The translations under genes were made by a program, and so were the position numbers. Under the pieces are notes generated by a model. That model was not told where the DNA came from, ran no database searches, and saw only the letters and a list, made by a program, of their open reading frames with translations. From an uncultured Corynebacterium sp. (GTDB lineage Bacteria; Actinomycetota; Actinomycetes; Mycobacteriales; Mycobacteriaceae), in assembly GCF_946221155.1 (NCBI RefSeq), contig NZ_CAMIAN010000008.1, positions 1 through 64,000 of the forward strand: a stretch of 64,000 nt of DNA. Direction: 5' to 3'. Shown one piece after another: positions 25,157-34,521 of this stretch. Position 1 is the stretch's first letter; each line of letters begins with the position of its first letter.

Positions 25157-26299
25157 ATGACCCACGAGCAGCGACCGGCCACCGCCCCGGATTTCCTGCT
25201 TTCCCGCCCAGATCGCAGCATCCGCACCCAGGGGCGCAAGGCGACCTTCCCCGACCCATTCGAAGCCTCCACCGCGCTTCGAAACAAGGATGCAGACTTG
25301 ATTGTCGGCGCGTTTCCCTTCGACACCTCACTCCGTGCAGCACTCATGGAACCGGAGACTGTCGTACGCGCCGAAGGCCCACTGGAGCCGCCTGCTTTCT
25401 TCCGCGGCCGGGATGCCGCCCGCTCGTTGACGGTCGAGTCCGTCGAAGCGCAGACCACCGCCGAGGAACACACGGCAATGGTCGCCGCCGCCGTTGCCAC
25501 GATCCAGCAGTCCCGCCTGGAGAAGGTCGTGCTGGCCCGCGCCGTGGACATCACCTACGCCGAAACCGTGGACCCGCTACTTATCGCCGCCCGCCTGATC
25601 GACCTGTCCGCTTACCGCGACGGATTTGCCGTGGATCTCTCCGCCACGGGCCGCTCCGAGTACCAGGGCGCAATGTTCGTCGGCAGTTCCCCGGAGATGC
25701 TGATTCGCCGCGATGGCCGCCACATCTCGGCCTTCCCCTTGGCCGGTTCCGCGCCGCGCACCGGAACCCTTTCTATTGATGACGCCACAGCCCGCGAACT
25801 CGGAAGCTCCGACAAGGATCTACGCGAGCACCGCTTTGTGGTGGAGCACTACCGCCGTGTGCTGGAGCCATTGTGCGAGACACTGGACATTCCGGCCACC
25901 CCGGAGATCCACGAGACCAACGAGATGATCCACCTGGGCACCCAGATCGCGGGCACGCTAAAGGACGACGAGTATTCCGCGTTGGATCTGGCCCTGATGC
26001 TGCACCCCACCCCAGCCATCGGCGGCACGCCAACTGACGATGCGCTGGGGGTTATAGCGCAGGAGAAGTCCCCGCGCGAGTTCTACTCCGGTGCCGTGGG
26101 CTGGTGCGATTCCAGCGGCGACGGGGAGTTTATGCTCTCTATCCGCTGCGCCATCGTGGAGGACAACACAGCCCGCGCCTGGGCCGGCGGCGGCATTGTC
26201 GTGGACTCGGTTCCCGCTATGGAGGCGGAGGAAACCTCCGCAAAACTGCAAACAGCGCTGCGGGCACTCAACGTGCCTGCAGCGCTGCGGGAAGTGTAG
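25157..26299 (+). CDS. menF: Isochorismate synthase
   Basis: Converts chorismate to isochorismate, the entry to menaquinone (or to catecholate siderophores). 380 residues with the chorismate-binding fold: LEKVVLARAVDI, MFVGSSPEMLIRRDGRHISAFPLAGSAPRTG, ELGSSDKDLREHRFVVEHY, LHPTPAIGGTPTDDAL and a C-terminal FYSGAVGWCDSSGDGEFMLSIRCA. The Lys/Glu/His positions fit an isochorismate rather than an anthranilate synthase. No other men or siderophore-synthesis gene is adjacent, so the menaquinone role is inferred. Convergent with the FAH gene. Confidence 0.9.
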   Translation: MTHEQRPATAPDFLLSRPDRSIRTQGRKATFPDPFEASTALRNKDADLIVGAFPFDTSLRAALMEPETVVRAEGPLEPPAFFRGRDAARSLTVESVEAQTTAEEHTAMVAAAVATIQQSRLEKVVLARAVDITYAETVDPLLIAARLIDLSAYRDGFAVDLSATGRSEYQGAMFVGSSPEMLIRRDGRHISAFPLAGSAPRTGTLSIDDATARELGSSDKDLREHRFVVEHYRRVLEPLCETLDIPATPEIHETNEMIHLGTQIAGTLKDDEYSALDLALMLHPTPAIGGTPTDDALGVIAQEKSPREFYSGAVGWCDSSGDGEFMLSIRCAIVEDNTARAWAGGGIVVDSVPAMEAEETSAKLQTALRALNVPAALREV

Positions 26300-26350
26300 C
26301 GCCCGGAGCCACAGCCGCCCGGCGCTGAACACGCGGCTGGCGAGCTCCGC

Positions 26351-27163
26351 CTATTTGCCGTAGGCCTGAACCGGGTTGGCCAGCTTGCCCAGACCCGGGA
26401 TTTCCACCTCAATGCGGTCGCCCGGAACCATCTCTGCGGTGCCCGCGGGCGAGCCGGTGCAGATCACATCGCCCGGCAGCAGCGTGAATGCGGAGGAAAC
26501 CCACTCCACGATCTCCGGGATGGACTTGATCATCTGGTTGGAGTTGGAATCCTGCTTGGTTTCCGTTTTGCCCTCGTGGGTGAGGTGCGCCAGGATCGGC
26601 TGGTTGTCGATGTCAATGCTGTCCACAGCCGTTTCGATCCACGGCCCCAGCGGACAGAAGGAATCCAGACCCTTAGCTCGGGACCACTGGCCGTCCTGGA
26701 ACTGCAGGTCGCGGGAGGAGACGTCGTTGACGACGGTGAACCCCAGAACCACGTCCTTCCAGTTGTTCCGGTTGACGTCCTTGCACGGGCGACCGATAAC
26801 GATCGCCATCTCGCCTTCGAACTCCACACGCGTCGCCCACTCCGGGGTGCGGATGGGAGCCTCGGGGCCAATGACGGCTGTCGGGGGCTTCAGGAAGATC
26901 GTCGGCGGCAGGTGTTCGGCGCTCTTGTCGAACACCTCCTTAACGTGGTCAGCGTAATTGCGCCCGACGGCGATAACCTTCGACGGCAGGATCGGCGCCA
27001 GCAGTCGAACGTCTTCGATAGGCCAGGATTTTCCGGTGAATTCGGGCTGTCCGAACGGGTGGCCTGCGATCTCGCGGAGGGTAGCGCCGGTGCCGTCCGG
27101 CTGGCCGCCTTCCACGATCGCGAAGGCCATGCCCTCGGGGTGTGCAATTCGAGCAATACGCAT
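26351..27163 (-). CDS. Fumarylacetoacetate hydrolase family protein (candidate oxaloacetate decarboxylase)
   Basis: Metal-dependent FAH-fold enzyme of 270 residues. Metal ligands are visible in EFEGEMAIVIG (two Glu) and VVNDVSSRDLQ (Asp), with the RAKGLDSFCPLGPW catalytic lysine block. From memory, the C. glutamicum relative in the same neighbourhood (leuB side, before gltX) was characterised as the oxaloacetate decarboxylase Odx; orthology here is inferred from position and fold. ATG 27163 lies 8 nt after TAGGGT. A 10-nt direct repeat lies upstream. Confidence 0.85.
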   Translation of the reverse strand: MRIARIAHPEGMAFAIVEGGQPDGTGATLREIAGHPFGQPEFTGKSWPIEDVRLLAPILPSKVIAVGRNYADHVKEVFDKSAEHLPPTIFLKPPTAVIGPEAPIRTPEWATRVEFEGEMAIVIGRPCKDVNRNNWKDVVLGFTVVNDVSSRDLQFQDGQWSRAKGLDSFCPLGPWIETAVDSIDIDNQPILAHLTHEGKTETKQDSNSNQMIKSIPEIVEWVSSAFTLLPGDVICTGSPAGTAEMVPGDRIEVEIPGLGKLANPVQAYGK

Positions 27164-27171
27164 ATTTCCAT

Positions 27172-27177
27172 ACCCTA
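27172..27177 (-). promoter_or_regulatory. -10 hexamer TAGGGT of the FAH-family gene
   Basis: Minus strand, 8 nt before the ATG. Confidence 0.5.
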
Positions 27178-27183
27178 CTCCAT

Positions 27184-27214
27184 TGCCCCTTCTACCTCTT
27201 GCTATGCCCCTTCT
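27184..27214 (-). repeat. 10-bp direct repeat TGCCCCTTCT, two copies 21 bp apart
   Basis: Copies at 27184 and 27205 (plus-strand reading), i.e. two helical turns apart, just upstream of the FAH-gene -10. Possible operator. Confidence 0.5.
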
Positions 27215-27304
27215 TTGAATGCCTTGTTTCCTCCCGAATCGCTGTCCCTAGTTTTGACGCCACCTTCTCCCCGCCCATTAACGATGAATTAAATTTCACG
27301 TAAT

Positions 27305-27328
27305 CCGTGGTTTACGCGCTTGCCACGG
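27305..27328 (+). promoter_or_regulatory. Inverted repeat CCGTGG-N12-CCACGG upstream of phoD
   Basis: Perfect 6-bp inverted repeat (27305-27310 and 27323-27328) ending 19 bp before the phoD -10, over the -35 region. Candidate operator of unknown regulator. Confidence 0.4.
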
Positions 27329-27347
27329 CTCCGACAGCTTTGGCCGT

Positions 27348-27353
27348 TAGCTT
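27348..27353 (+). promoter_or_regulatory. -10 hexamer TAGCTT of the phoD-family gene
   Basis: Seven nt before ATG 27361; selects that ATG over the upstream GTG 27307. Confidence 0.5.
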
Positions 27354-27360
27354 GGCCGCT

Positions 27361-29076
27361 ATGACGAATCACAGCGTTAATCCACAACTCCCTACCCCGT
27401 CGACTCCTTCGAACTCCGCAACTCCTCCCAACTTCTCCTCCGATTCCGTTAGCTCCCGCAGCACCACCCGCCGCACGTTCCTGGCCGGCGCCAGCGCCAC
27501 CGGCGCCGCCCTGCTGGGCACGGGCGTGGCGCACGCCCTCGGCTCACAGGCCGGAAGCGTGGCTGGCTCCGCTGCCGGATCGTCGGTTGGTTCCAGCGGA
27601 GCGATCGGCTCCATTGGGTTACAGCGCACCCGGCCAGTGATCACTCATGGCGTCGCTACCGGCGATGTGCGACCCGACGGCGGCCTTGTGTGGGCGCGCG
27701 TCGATCGACCGGCGCGCATGGTCGTAGAAGCGTCGACGGACCCAGCGTTCCCGCGCCACAAGACCAAGATCTTCCGCGGCGCCACCCTCACCCCGGATAG
27801 CGACTGCACCGGGCGATTGCGCCTGGTTGGCATGGAGCCCGGCCAGAAGATCCACTACCGCGTGACCATGGAGGACCAGCACACTGCCGCGCGTTCCGTG
27901 CCGGTGATCGGCAGCTTCACCACCGCACCCTCCACTAACCAGGCTCCGAAGAACATCCGCCTGCACTGGTCCGGCGACGTGGCGGGCCAGGGCTACGGCA
28001 TCAACCCGGACATCGGCGGCATGTACTGCTGGAAGACAATGGCAGACCGCAACCCGGACCTGTTTATCCACTCCGGCGACACGGTTTACGCCGACGGTCC
28101 GATCGAGGCGAACCACAAGATGGACGACGGCCGAGTGTTTAAGAACCTCACCAGCCCGTACAAGAATAAGGTGGCCGAGACTCTGGAGGAGTTCCGCGGC
28201 CAGCACGCCTACAACCTGCTGGACGAAAACTACAAGCGCTTCAACTCTCAGGTAGCGCAGGTAGTGCAGTGGGACGATCACGAGACTACGAACAACTGGT
28301 ACCCCGGCGAGATCCTGGATGACGACAAGTACCAGGTCAAGGACGTGAACCTGCTGGCGCAGCGCGGATTCCAGGCATTCCACGAGTGGCAGCCGCTGGA
28401 CCGGAAGATGGCCGTGGATGGTCGGGTGTACCGCAAGATTTCCTACGGCTCCCTGCTGGACATCTTCGTGCTGGATATGCGCAGCTACAAGGATCGCAAT
28501 CCGGACAGCGGAGCTTCTGCCACCAAGCCGGGGCAGATCCTGGGAGAAAAGCAGGCAAAGTGGCTGGTCGATGGAGTAAAGAACTCCACCGCCACGTGGA
28601 AGATCATCGCCAACGACCTGCCGCTGGGCATCGTGGTTCCGGATGGAGACGACCAGGAGGGCGTGTCCAACGGAGCGGGCGGAAAGGCCGTCGGCCGCGA
28701 GGCGGAGATCGGGCGCGTGCTCAGCGGAATCAAGGACGTGCGCAACGTGGTGTGGCTGACCGCCGACGTGCACTACACCGCGGCCCACCACTACTCGCCG
28801 GATCGTGCGGACTTCCAGGATTTCGCACCGTTCTGGGAGTTCGTCACCGGCCCGCTGAACGCCGGTGGCTTCGGCCCGAACGACATGGATGGCACCTTCG
28901 GCCCGGAGGTCGTGTACGTGCACGCCCCAGCGAAGGATAAGCAAAACTCCTCGCCGCTGGATGATTTCCAGCACTTCGGAGAGGTGGACATCGACGGCGG
29001 GTCGAAGGATCTCACCGTTCGGCTGTTCACCACCCGTGGCAAGGAGTTGTGGTCGAAGACGCTGCGCGCGCAGTAG
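27361..29076 (+). CDS. phoD: Tat-exported alkaline phosphatase D (PhoD family)
   Basis: Extracellular metallophosphatase that releases phosphate from phosphodi- or monoesters. 571 residues. A twin-arginine signal lies at STTRRTFLAGASATG near residue 35, followed by ALGS and a Gly/Ser/Ala-rich linker. The PhoD N-terminal fibronectin-like domain (HGVATGDVRPDGGLVWARVDRPARM) precedes the catalytic domain with HSGDTVYADGPI, QWDDHETTNNWYPGE and VWLTADVHYTAAHHYSPD. Phosphate-starvation control is expected from the family but no PHO box is claimed. Divergent from the FAH gene and convergent with leuB. Confidence 0.94.
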   Translation: MTNHSVNPQLPTPSTPSNSATPPNFSSDSVSSRSTTRRTFLAGASATGAALLGTGVAHALGSQAGSVAGSAAGSSVGSSGAIGSIGLQRTRPVITHGVATGDVRPDGGLVWARVDRPARMVVEASTDPAFPRHKTKIFRGATLTPDSDCTGRLRLVGMEPGQKIHYRVTMEDQHTAARSVPVIGSFTTAPSTNQAPKNIRLHWSGDVAGQGYGINPDIGGMYCWKTMADRNPDLFIHSGDTVYADGPIEANHKMDDGRVFKNLTSPYKNKVAETLEEFRGQHAYNLLDENYKRFNSQVAQVVQWDDHETTNNWYPGEILDDDKYQVKDVNLLAQRGFQAFHEWQPLDRKMAVDGRVYRKISYGSLLDIFVLDMRSYKDRNPDSGASATKPGQILGEKQAKWLVDGVKNSTATWKIIANDLPLGIVVPDGDDQEGVSNGAGGKAVGREAEIGRVLSGIKDVRNVVWLTADVHYTAAHHYSPDRADFQDFAPFWEFVTGPLNAGGFGPNDMDGTFGPEVVYVHAPAKDKQNSSPLDDFQHFGEVDIDGGSKDLTVRLFTTRGKELWSKTLRAQ

Positions 29077-29090
29077 TCACAAAATGCAAG

Positions 29091-29132
29091 GGTGGTAGCC
29101 GGGCGCACCGCGAGCGGGCGCGGGCTGCCACC
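29091..29132. terminator. Weak hairpin between convergent phoD and leuB
   Basis: GGTGGTAGCC pairs with GGCTGCCACC (one G-T) around a GC-rich 22-nt loop. No U-tract, so it may only slow or stabilise transcripts. Confidence 0.35.
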
Positions 29133-29146
29133 AGTTAGTCGTCAGC

Positions 29147-30163
29147 TTACTTGAGGTTCGCGGCCACGCGGTCGCCGACCTCCGCGGTTTTCACCGGGCC
29201 GCCGTCGCGCGAGCCAGCCTCGGCCAGCACGGCCGCCTCGATGCGCTCTGCGTTGGCATCGTCGCCCAGGTGACGTAGCATCAGCGCCACCGACAGGATC
29301 GCCGCGCACGGGTCGGCGATACCCTGACCCGCAATGTCCGGCGCGGAGCCGTGCACCGGCTCGAACATAGAGGGGTTCTTCCTCGAAGGGTCGATGTTGC
29401 CGGAAGCCGCCAGGCCAATACCGCCGGTCACGGCGCCCGCCAGGTCGGTCAGGATGTCGCCGAACAGGTTGTCCGTGACGATCACGTCGTACTCTTGCGG
29501 CTTAGTGACCATGTAGATCGTCGCCGCGTCGATGTGGTTGTAATCGACCTGCACCTCGGGGTACTCCTGCCCCACCGTTTCGATGGCGCGCTGCCACAGG
29601 GAGCCTGCGTTCACCAGCACGTTCGTCTTGTGTACCCAGGTCAGCTTCTTACGCCTGCTCTGCGCACGCTCGAACGCATCGCGCACCACGCGCTCCACGC
29701 CGTAGTAGGTGTTTTGGGATACTTCGGACGCCACCTCGTGGTCAGTACCCGCGCGCAGTGTGCCGCCGTTACCGCAGTAGAGTCCCTCGGTCCCCTCTCG
29801 CACGACTACAAAGTCAATGTCACCCGGATTAGCCAGCGGGCTGGAGGAACCTGGGTACAGCTTCGACGGGCGGAGATTCACCGCGTGATCCAGCTTGAAG
29901 CGCAGTGGCAGCAGCAAACCACGCTCCAGCACGCCAGCAGGTACGGTGCGGGGATCGCCGATGGCCCCCAGCAGGATCGCGTCGTGTTCGCGCAGGGATT
30001 CCAGGTCTGCGTCGGTCAGGAGTTCACCATTGCGCAGGTAGCGGCGGGCGCCGAGGTCGTAGTCGGTGGTCTCTACATCGTCGCGCAGGGCGTGCAGAAC
30101 TTTCAGTGCTTCTGCCGTTACTTCAGTACCGATTCCATCACCGGCAATCACTGCGAGTTTCAT
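29147..30163 (-). CDS. leuB: 3-isopropylmalate dehydrogenase
   Basis: NAD-dependent oxidative decarboxylase of leucine synthesis; cytoplasmic. 338 residues, the short actinobacterial form. Start MKLAVIAGDGIGTEVTAEALKVL; substrate-binding Arg in RPSKLYPG; THKTNVL-like WVHKTNVLVNAGSLW; metal-binding NLFGDILTDLAGAVTGG; EPVHGSAPDIAGQGIADP near the C terminus. A good ribosome site (AAAGGAG) lies 8 nt before ATG, so this mRNA has a leader, unlike many neighbours. Confidence 0.97.
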   Translation of the reverse strand: MKLAVIAGDGIGTEVTAEALKVLHALRDDVETTDYDLGARRYLRNGELLTDADLESLREHDAILLGAIGDPRTVPAGVLERGLLLPLRFKLDHAVNLRPSKLYPGSSSPLANPGDIDFVVVREGTEGLYCGNGGTLRAGTDHEVASEVSQNTYYGVERVVRDAFERAQSRRKKLTWVHKTNVLVNAGSLWQRAIETVGQEYPEVQVDYNHIDAATIYMVTKPQEYDVIVTDNLFGDILTDLAGAVTGGIGLAASGNIDPSRKNPSMFEPVHGSAPDIAGQGIADPCAAILSVALMLRHLGDDANAERIEAAVLAEAGSRDGGPVKTAEVGDRVAANLK

Positions 30164-30265
30164 TATATGAACTCCTTTGTCTCACTAGCTGGTCAATTAT
30201 GACCATAGCACGACACCCGGACAGCACTTGCCTAACAACCTAAAAATGGATTACTTCCAAGGCGC

Positions 30266-30307
30266 TCACACCTCCGCGGCGACAGATAACACTTCTTTGA
30301 CACCTCT
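30266..30307 (+). repeat. Phased TNACACYTCY repeats upstream of the ABC operon
   Basis: TCACACCTCC (30266), TAACACTTCT (30287) and TGACACCTCT (30298), spaced 21 and 11 bp, ending 16 bp before the -10 at 30324. Confidence 0.45.
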
Positions 30308-30323
30308 AAATAGACGCCGCTGT

Positions 30324-30329
30324 TAGTGT
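30324..30329 (+). promoter_or_regulatory. -10 hexamer TAGTGT of the ABC exporter operon
   Basis: Seven nt before ATG 30337; the alternative GTG 30328 overlaps the hexamer and is disfavoured. Confidence 0.5.
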
Positions 30330-30336
30330 GAAAGAC

Positions 30337-31227
30337 ATGACCTACGAGCCATATCCCTCACATACAACTACAAATCCGGAGGTCAGCGACGCAGCGCTGG
30401 TCATCCGCAATCTATATAAGAACTTCCCTGGCAAGGTGGCAGTAAATAACCTCAGCCTCACCGTGCCAAAAGGCAGCTTCTACGGAATTGTCGGCCCTAA
30501 CGGCGCCGGTAAAACCACCGCCATCCTCGCAGCAACGGGCATAATTCGCCCCGATGGCGGTAACTCCTGGATCGCCGGCCACCCATTGTGGAGCGACCTC
30601 GAGAACACCCAACCCGAAGAGGAAGTACTGGCAGCAAAGCGTAGTTACGGTCTGCTGGTGGACGGCCTTCCCGTGTTCGAGCGCCTCAGCGGCAAGGAAT
30701 ACCTTGAGTATCTGGGCTACCTCCGCGACATCCCCGGCGACGAACTGCAGCAGCGTATCGCAGACCTGCTGCGCGCACTCGACCTGGAAGACGCCGGAAA
30801 GAAGTACATCGCCGACTACTCCGCGGGTATGAAGAAGAAAATCCTGCTGGCCGGTGCCCTTTTGCACAGCCCGGAGGTGCTCATCCTCGACGAGCCTTTT
30901 GAAGCCGTGGATCCCGTTTCCGGCGAAGTCATCCGCACTATCCTGCGACGCTATGTCGGCGCGGGCGGCACGGTCATCATGAGCTCGCACGTCATGGAAC
31001 TGGTAGAAGGCCTCTGCGACCACGTGGCGATTATCAACCAGGGCACCGTCGTCGCCGCCGGTACCACCGAGCAGGTGCGCGCAGGCAAGTCCCTCTCCGA
31101 GCGCTTCGTAGAAGCCGTAGGTGGCAAGCAGCTGGACACGGAATCCTTCAGCTGGCTACGCGGCGGACCGCAGTCAGCGCACGGCACGCAGGCGCACGGG
31201 CCACACGAGGGGCAGGCCGGTGTCTAA
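30337..31227 (+). CDS. ABC transporter ATP-binding protein
   Basis: Nucleotide-binding subunit of 296 residues, presumed exporter. Walker A GPNGAGKTTAI, signature YSAGMKKKILLAG (a degenerate LSGGQ as in ABC-2 type exporters), Walker B VLILDEPFEAVDP and H-loop SSHVMELVEGL. The C-terminal 60 residues are variable. The next gene, its permease partner, overlaps by 8 nt. The substrate is unknown; similar two-gene units export peptides or drugs or act in envelope processes. Confidence 0.9.
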   Translation: MTYEPYPSHTTTNPEVSDAALVIRNLYKNFPGKVAVNNLSLTVPKGSFYGIVGPNGAGKTTAILAATGIIRPDGGNSWIAGHPLWSDLENTQPEEEVLAAKRSYGLLVDGLPVFERLSGKEYLEYLGYLRDIPGDELQQRIADLLRALDLEDAGKKYIADYSAGMKKKILLAGALLHSPEVLILDEPFEAVDPVSGEVIRTILRRYVGAGGTVIMSSHVMELVEGLCDHVAIINQGTVVAAGTTEQVRAGKSLSERFVEAVGGKQLDTESFSWLRGGPQSAHGTQAHGPHEGQAGV

Positions 31228-32851
31228 GACTAAAACCCTCCTCAAACTCCACTGCAAGCTGTGGGCGCACGCCTTTACAGGCAATATCCAGATGATCATT
31301 TCGTCCGTAGCCATCACCATCTTCGCAGTAATGGGCTGCGTTGGCCTGGCCTTTACCAGCTACGGAATCCTCGTGTCCGACGGCAACCCGGCCATGTTCG
31401 TGCTGACGATGGGGCTCGGCAGCGTGCTCTACCTGGCGCTATCAGCTATCTTTCCCAGCGAGGAACGCATGCTAGATCCACGCATGTTTAGCTCGTTGCC
31501 GCTATCCGACCGTGACCTCCTGCCAGGCATGGTCACGGCAATGTTCCTCAACTCCCGCGCCGCGATCTCGCTGGTCAACACGATCATCATGTCTGTGCTC
31601 GGTTACCTCGCCTTTGCGAAGATGGATTCCCCCGGCGCCGGCGCGCTGTGGATACTCGGGTGCGTACTCCAACTAGTATTCACCCTCCTGGCGGGAGAAG
31701 CTCTCGCTGCTGCGCTCAGCAGCATTGCCACCAAGTTCAGCGAACTCTGGGGCAATGTCGCCGGTTTCGTCGTCACTTTCAGCTTTTTGGCACTGTACCT
31801 CTCTCCACAGTTGCTTTCCGATGGCTCGGATCCCACCGCCGCCGTGGAGACCAGCTCCACGATCATGTCCTGGACTCCCTTCGCCGCCGCCGCTGGCGCT
31901 GCCGCTGACATGACCGACATGGGAAATGGTGGCGTCAATACGGGCATCGCCAAGGGTGTAATCTGCCTCGTTTCAATCCTTGCAGTCACTGTTGTGCTGC
32001 GCGTGGCCGTCAAGCACGACCTGAACAATCCCCTCCCTCCTCAGCATGCTACCCGGGCAGCGAAGGGAGACAGCCTACTACTGCCGCGAGTCCCCGCATC
32101 CCCCGTTGGCGCACTGTACTCCCGCGAGATTCGCTATTGGCGCCGCGATAACCGCTTCGTAATGAGCTTGACCTTCGTGGTCGTCTTCTGCGCTTTTTAC
32201 ATGCTGATGGGAATGACCAATAGCGACAGCAGCTGGATGCTGTGGTTCGCGATGTTCTTTGTATCCCTTGGCCCCCAACAGGTGGCGGGCAACTCCCTGG
32301 GCATGGACGGGCCGTCCAACTGGGTGCACATGGTCGCCGGTGTTCGTGGCAAGCAGATCGTCACCAGCCGCACCCTTTCCACCGTGACGGTATTGCTCCC
32401 AATATGGCTGATTATTTGCATCGCCGCGGGAGCTTTCAAGAGCTTCAGCGCCGCCTGGCTTCTAGCCAGCGCCTTGACGCTGGGGACCGTCTTTATCGCC
32501 TCCGCCATGGCGAACTTCAGCGCCGCCTACTTCCCCTCCCAGACCACCGCACCGGGAACCAACGCCTTTAAGCAGCGTAACGGTGGTTCCAGCGCTATCA
32601 TCTCCGCATTCGTGATCATGCTGATCTTGACCCTATCCATCCTGCCGGGTGCGCTCCTGACGCTCATCCCACTGGAGACCTCCGCTGGCAACAGCGACAG
32701 CATTGCCGACATCCCACTTCTGAGCTGGGCAGGCGTACTGCTCCACGGGGTCATCATCATCGGCGTCGCCTGGATCTTAAACCGCCGCGCCTCCCGTCAG
32801 CTCGATCTACACTGGCCGGACATCGCGCAGAAGGTACAGCACTACCTGTAG
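31220..32851 (+). CDS. ABC exporter permease
   Basis: Membrane subunit of 543 residues with about 12-13 hydrophobic segments in two halves, joined near residue 275 by a basic linker (HDLNNPLPPQHATRAAKGDS). GTG 31220 is chosen because it overlaps the end of the ATPase gene and has GAGGGGCAGG upstream; the longer ORF from 31121 only reads through the ATPase C terminus. No family-specific motif is recognised beyond the ABC-2-like organisation. It ends 80 nt before serA, which is convergent. Confidence 0.82.
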   Translation: MSKTKTLLKLHCKLWAHAFTGNIQMIISSVAITIFAVMGCVGLAFTSYGILVSDGNPAMFVLTMGLGSVLYLALSAIFPSEERMLDPRMFSSLPLSDRDLLPGMVTAMFLNSRAAISLVNTIIMSVLGYLAFAKMDSPGAGALWILGCVLQLVFTLLAGEALAAALSSIATKFSELWGNVAGFVVTFSFLALYLSPQLLSDGSDPTAAVETSSTIMSWTPFAAAAGAAADMTDMGNGGVNTGIAKGVICLVSILAVTVVLRVAVKHDLNNPLPPQHATRAAKGDSLLLPRVPASPVGALYSREIRYWRRDNRFVMSLTFVVVFCAFYMLMGMTNSDSSWMLWFAMFFVSLGPQQVAGNSLGMDGPSNWVHMVAGVRGKQIVTSRTLSTVTVLLPIWLIICIAAGAFKSFSAAWLLASALTLGTVFIASAMANFSAAYFPSQTTAPGTNAFKQRNGGSSAIISAFVIMLILTLSILPGALLTLIPLETSAGNSDSIADIPLLSWAGVLLHGVIIIGVAWILNRRASRQLDLHWPDIAQKVQHYL

Positions 32852-32870
32852 CTGCGCGGCGTGGGGCGTC

Positions 32871-32902
32871 AATAGAAAAGGCCGGGCAGATCCTGCCCGG
32901 CC
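32871..32902 (-). terminator. Terminator of serA
   Basis: Perfect 10-bp stem GGCCGGGCAG/CTGCCCGGCC with a 3-nt loop, followed on the minus strand by TTTTCTATT. It also separates the convergent ABC operon. Confidence 0.85.
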
Positions 32903-32931
32903 TGACGCGATAACAACTATCGCTTAAACCA

Positions 32932-34521
32932 TTAGAAGTTCAGCACGAACGCGTTGGAGGCGCTCAGCTCTGCCTTGACCTCGTCGACCAGCTCTTGATC
33001 CAGATCCTGGGCGACACGCAGAACCAGCGTAGCCTGCGACTCATCGTTGGTCGGGGACAGTGCGGCGGCGTCGATGTTGATGCCCTTGCCGCCTAGCAGC
33101 GTACCGACCTTGCCCAGCGCTCCCGGCTGGTCCGGGTAAACCAGGAACAGGTTGGTGCCAGTGGCGCGCAGATCCAGGCCGCGGTGGTTGATGCGGACGA
33201 TCTTCTCCACGTGCTCCAGGCCGGTCAGCGCGCCAGCGACAGTGGCGGTGGTGCCATCGGCTGCGACTACCTGAACCTCCAGGATGGAGCGGTGGCTGAC
33301 GGACTCGTCCTGGGTCTTCACGTCCAGCTCCACGCCGCGCTCCTCGGCGATCTGCGGAGCATTAACAAAGGTGACCTGCTCGTCGATCACGCCGGAGAAC
33401 ACGCCGCGCAGGCCAGCCAGACCCAGCGCGTCGACGGACTCGGTGGACAGCTCGCCGCGGGCGGTGACGGTCACAGTGTTCGGGGCGCTGTTCAGCAGCT
33501 CGGAAGCAACGCGTCCCAGGTTGGTGGCCAGGTTCAGCCACAGGGCAACTTCCTCGGAGACCTTGCCGCCGGAGACGTTAACGGCGTCCGGCACGAAGTC
33601 GCCGGCCAGGGCCTTCAGAACGGATGCGGCAACGTCAGTGCCCGCGCGGTCCTGTGCCTCCACGGTGGAAGCGCCCAGGTGCGGGGTAACGACGACCTCT
33701 TCCAGCTCAAACAGCGGGGAGTCGGTGCACGGCTCGGAAGCGTACACGTCGAAGCCGGCGCCGCGGATGTGGCCGGACTTGATGGCCTCCGCCAGGGCGG
33801 CCTCGTCCACCAGGCCACCGCGGGCGGCATTGATGATGATCTGCCCCTTCTTGGCCTTTGCCAGCAGGTCCGCGTCGAACATGCCCGCGGTTTCCTTGGT
33901 CTTCGGCAGGTGGATGGTCACGAAGTCGGAGCGGCTCATCAGATCTTCCAGCTCCACCAGCTCCACGCCCAGCTGTGCGGCACGGGCAGGGTTGGCGTAC
34001 GGGTCGTAAGCGATGATGTCCGTCTCGAAAGCGGCCAGGCGCTGTGCAAACAGCTGACCGATGTGGCCGAAGCCGACGATGCCGACGGTCTTGCCCAGAA
34101 TCTCCACGCCCTTGAAGGAGGAGCGCTTCCACTCGCCGTCGCGGAGGGTCTTGTCGGCGGCGGGGATCTGGCGGGCGGTGGACAGCAGCAGGCTGATTGC
34201 GTGCTCGCAGGCGGAGTGGATGTTGGAGGTCGGAGCGTTGGCGACCATCACGCCGCGGGAGGTAGCGGTGTCGATGTCAACGTTGTCCAGGCCCACGCCT
34301 GCGCGGCCAACGATCTGCAGCTTCGGTGCTGCCTCGAGCACCTCGGCGTCGACGGTGGTTGCAGAGCGAACCAGCAGCGCGTCTGCGTCTGCGACTGCCT
34401 TCAGCAGCTCGGGGCGGTTCGGGCCGTCGACCCAGCGAACCTCGACGGAATCGCCGAGGGCATCGACGGTGGACTGGGACAGTTTGTCGGCGATGAGGAC
34501 TACCGGACGGGTGTTACTCAC
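32932..34521 (-). CDS. serA: D-3-phosphoglycerate dehydrogenase
   Basis: First enzyme of serine synthesis, NAD-dependent, cytoplasmic. 529 residues, the long form. Rossmann motif GKTVGIVGFGHIGQLFAQ near 150; catalytic Arg/Glu/His in AARGGLVDEAAL, SEPCTDSPLF and VVTPHLGAST; an intervening allosteric substrate-binding domain (about 320-450); and a C-terminal ACT domain (LFLVYPDQPGALGKVGTLLGGKGINI) that allows serine feedback. GTG start with AGGGAGAAA 6 nt upstream. Confidence 0.97.
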   Translation of the reverse strand: MSNTRPVVLIADKLSQSTVDALGDSVEVRWVDGPNRPELLKAVADADALLVRSATTVDAEVLEAAPKLQIVGRAGVGLDNVDIDTATSRGVMVANAPTSNIHSACEHAISLLLSTARQIPAADKTLRDGEWKRSSFKGVEILGKTVGIVGFGHIGQLFAQRLAAFETDIIAYDPYANPARAAQLGVELVELEDLMSRSDFVTIHLPKTKETAGMFDADLLAKAKKGQIIINAARGGLVDEAALAEAIKSGHIRGAGFDVYASEPCTDSPLFELEEVVVTPHLGASTVEAQDRAGTDVAASVLKALAGDFVPDAVNVSGGKVSEEVALWLNLATNLGRVASELLNSAPNTVTVTARGELSTESVDALGLAGLRGVFSGVIDEQVTFVNAPQIAEERGVELDVKTQDESVSHRSILEVQVVAADGTTATVAGALTGLEHVEKIVRINHRGLDLRATGTNLFLVYPDQPGALGKVGTLLGGKGINIDAAALSPTNDESQATLVLRVAQDLDQELVDEVKAELSASNAFVLNF

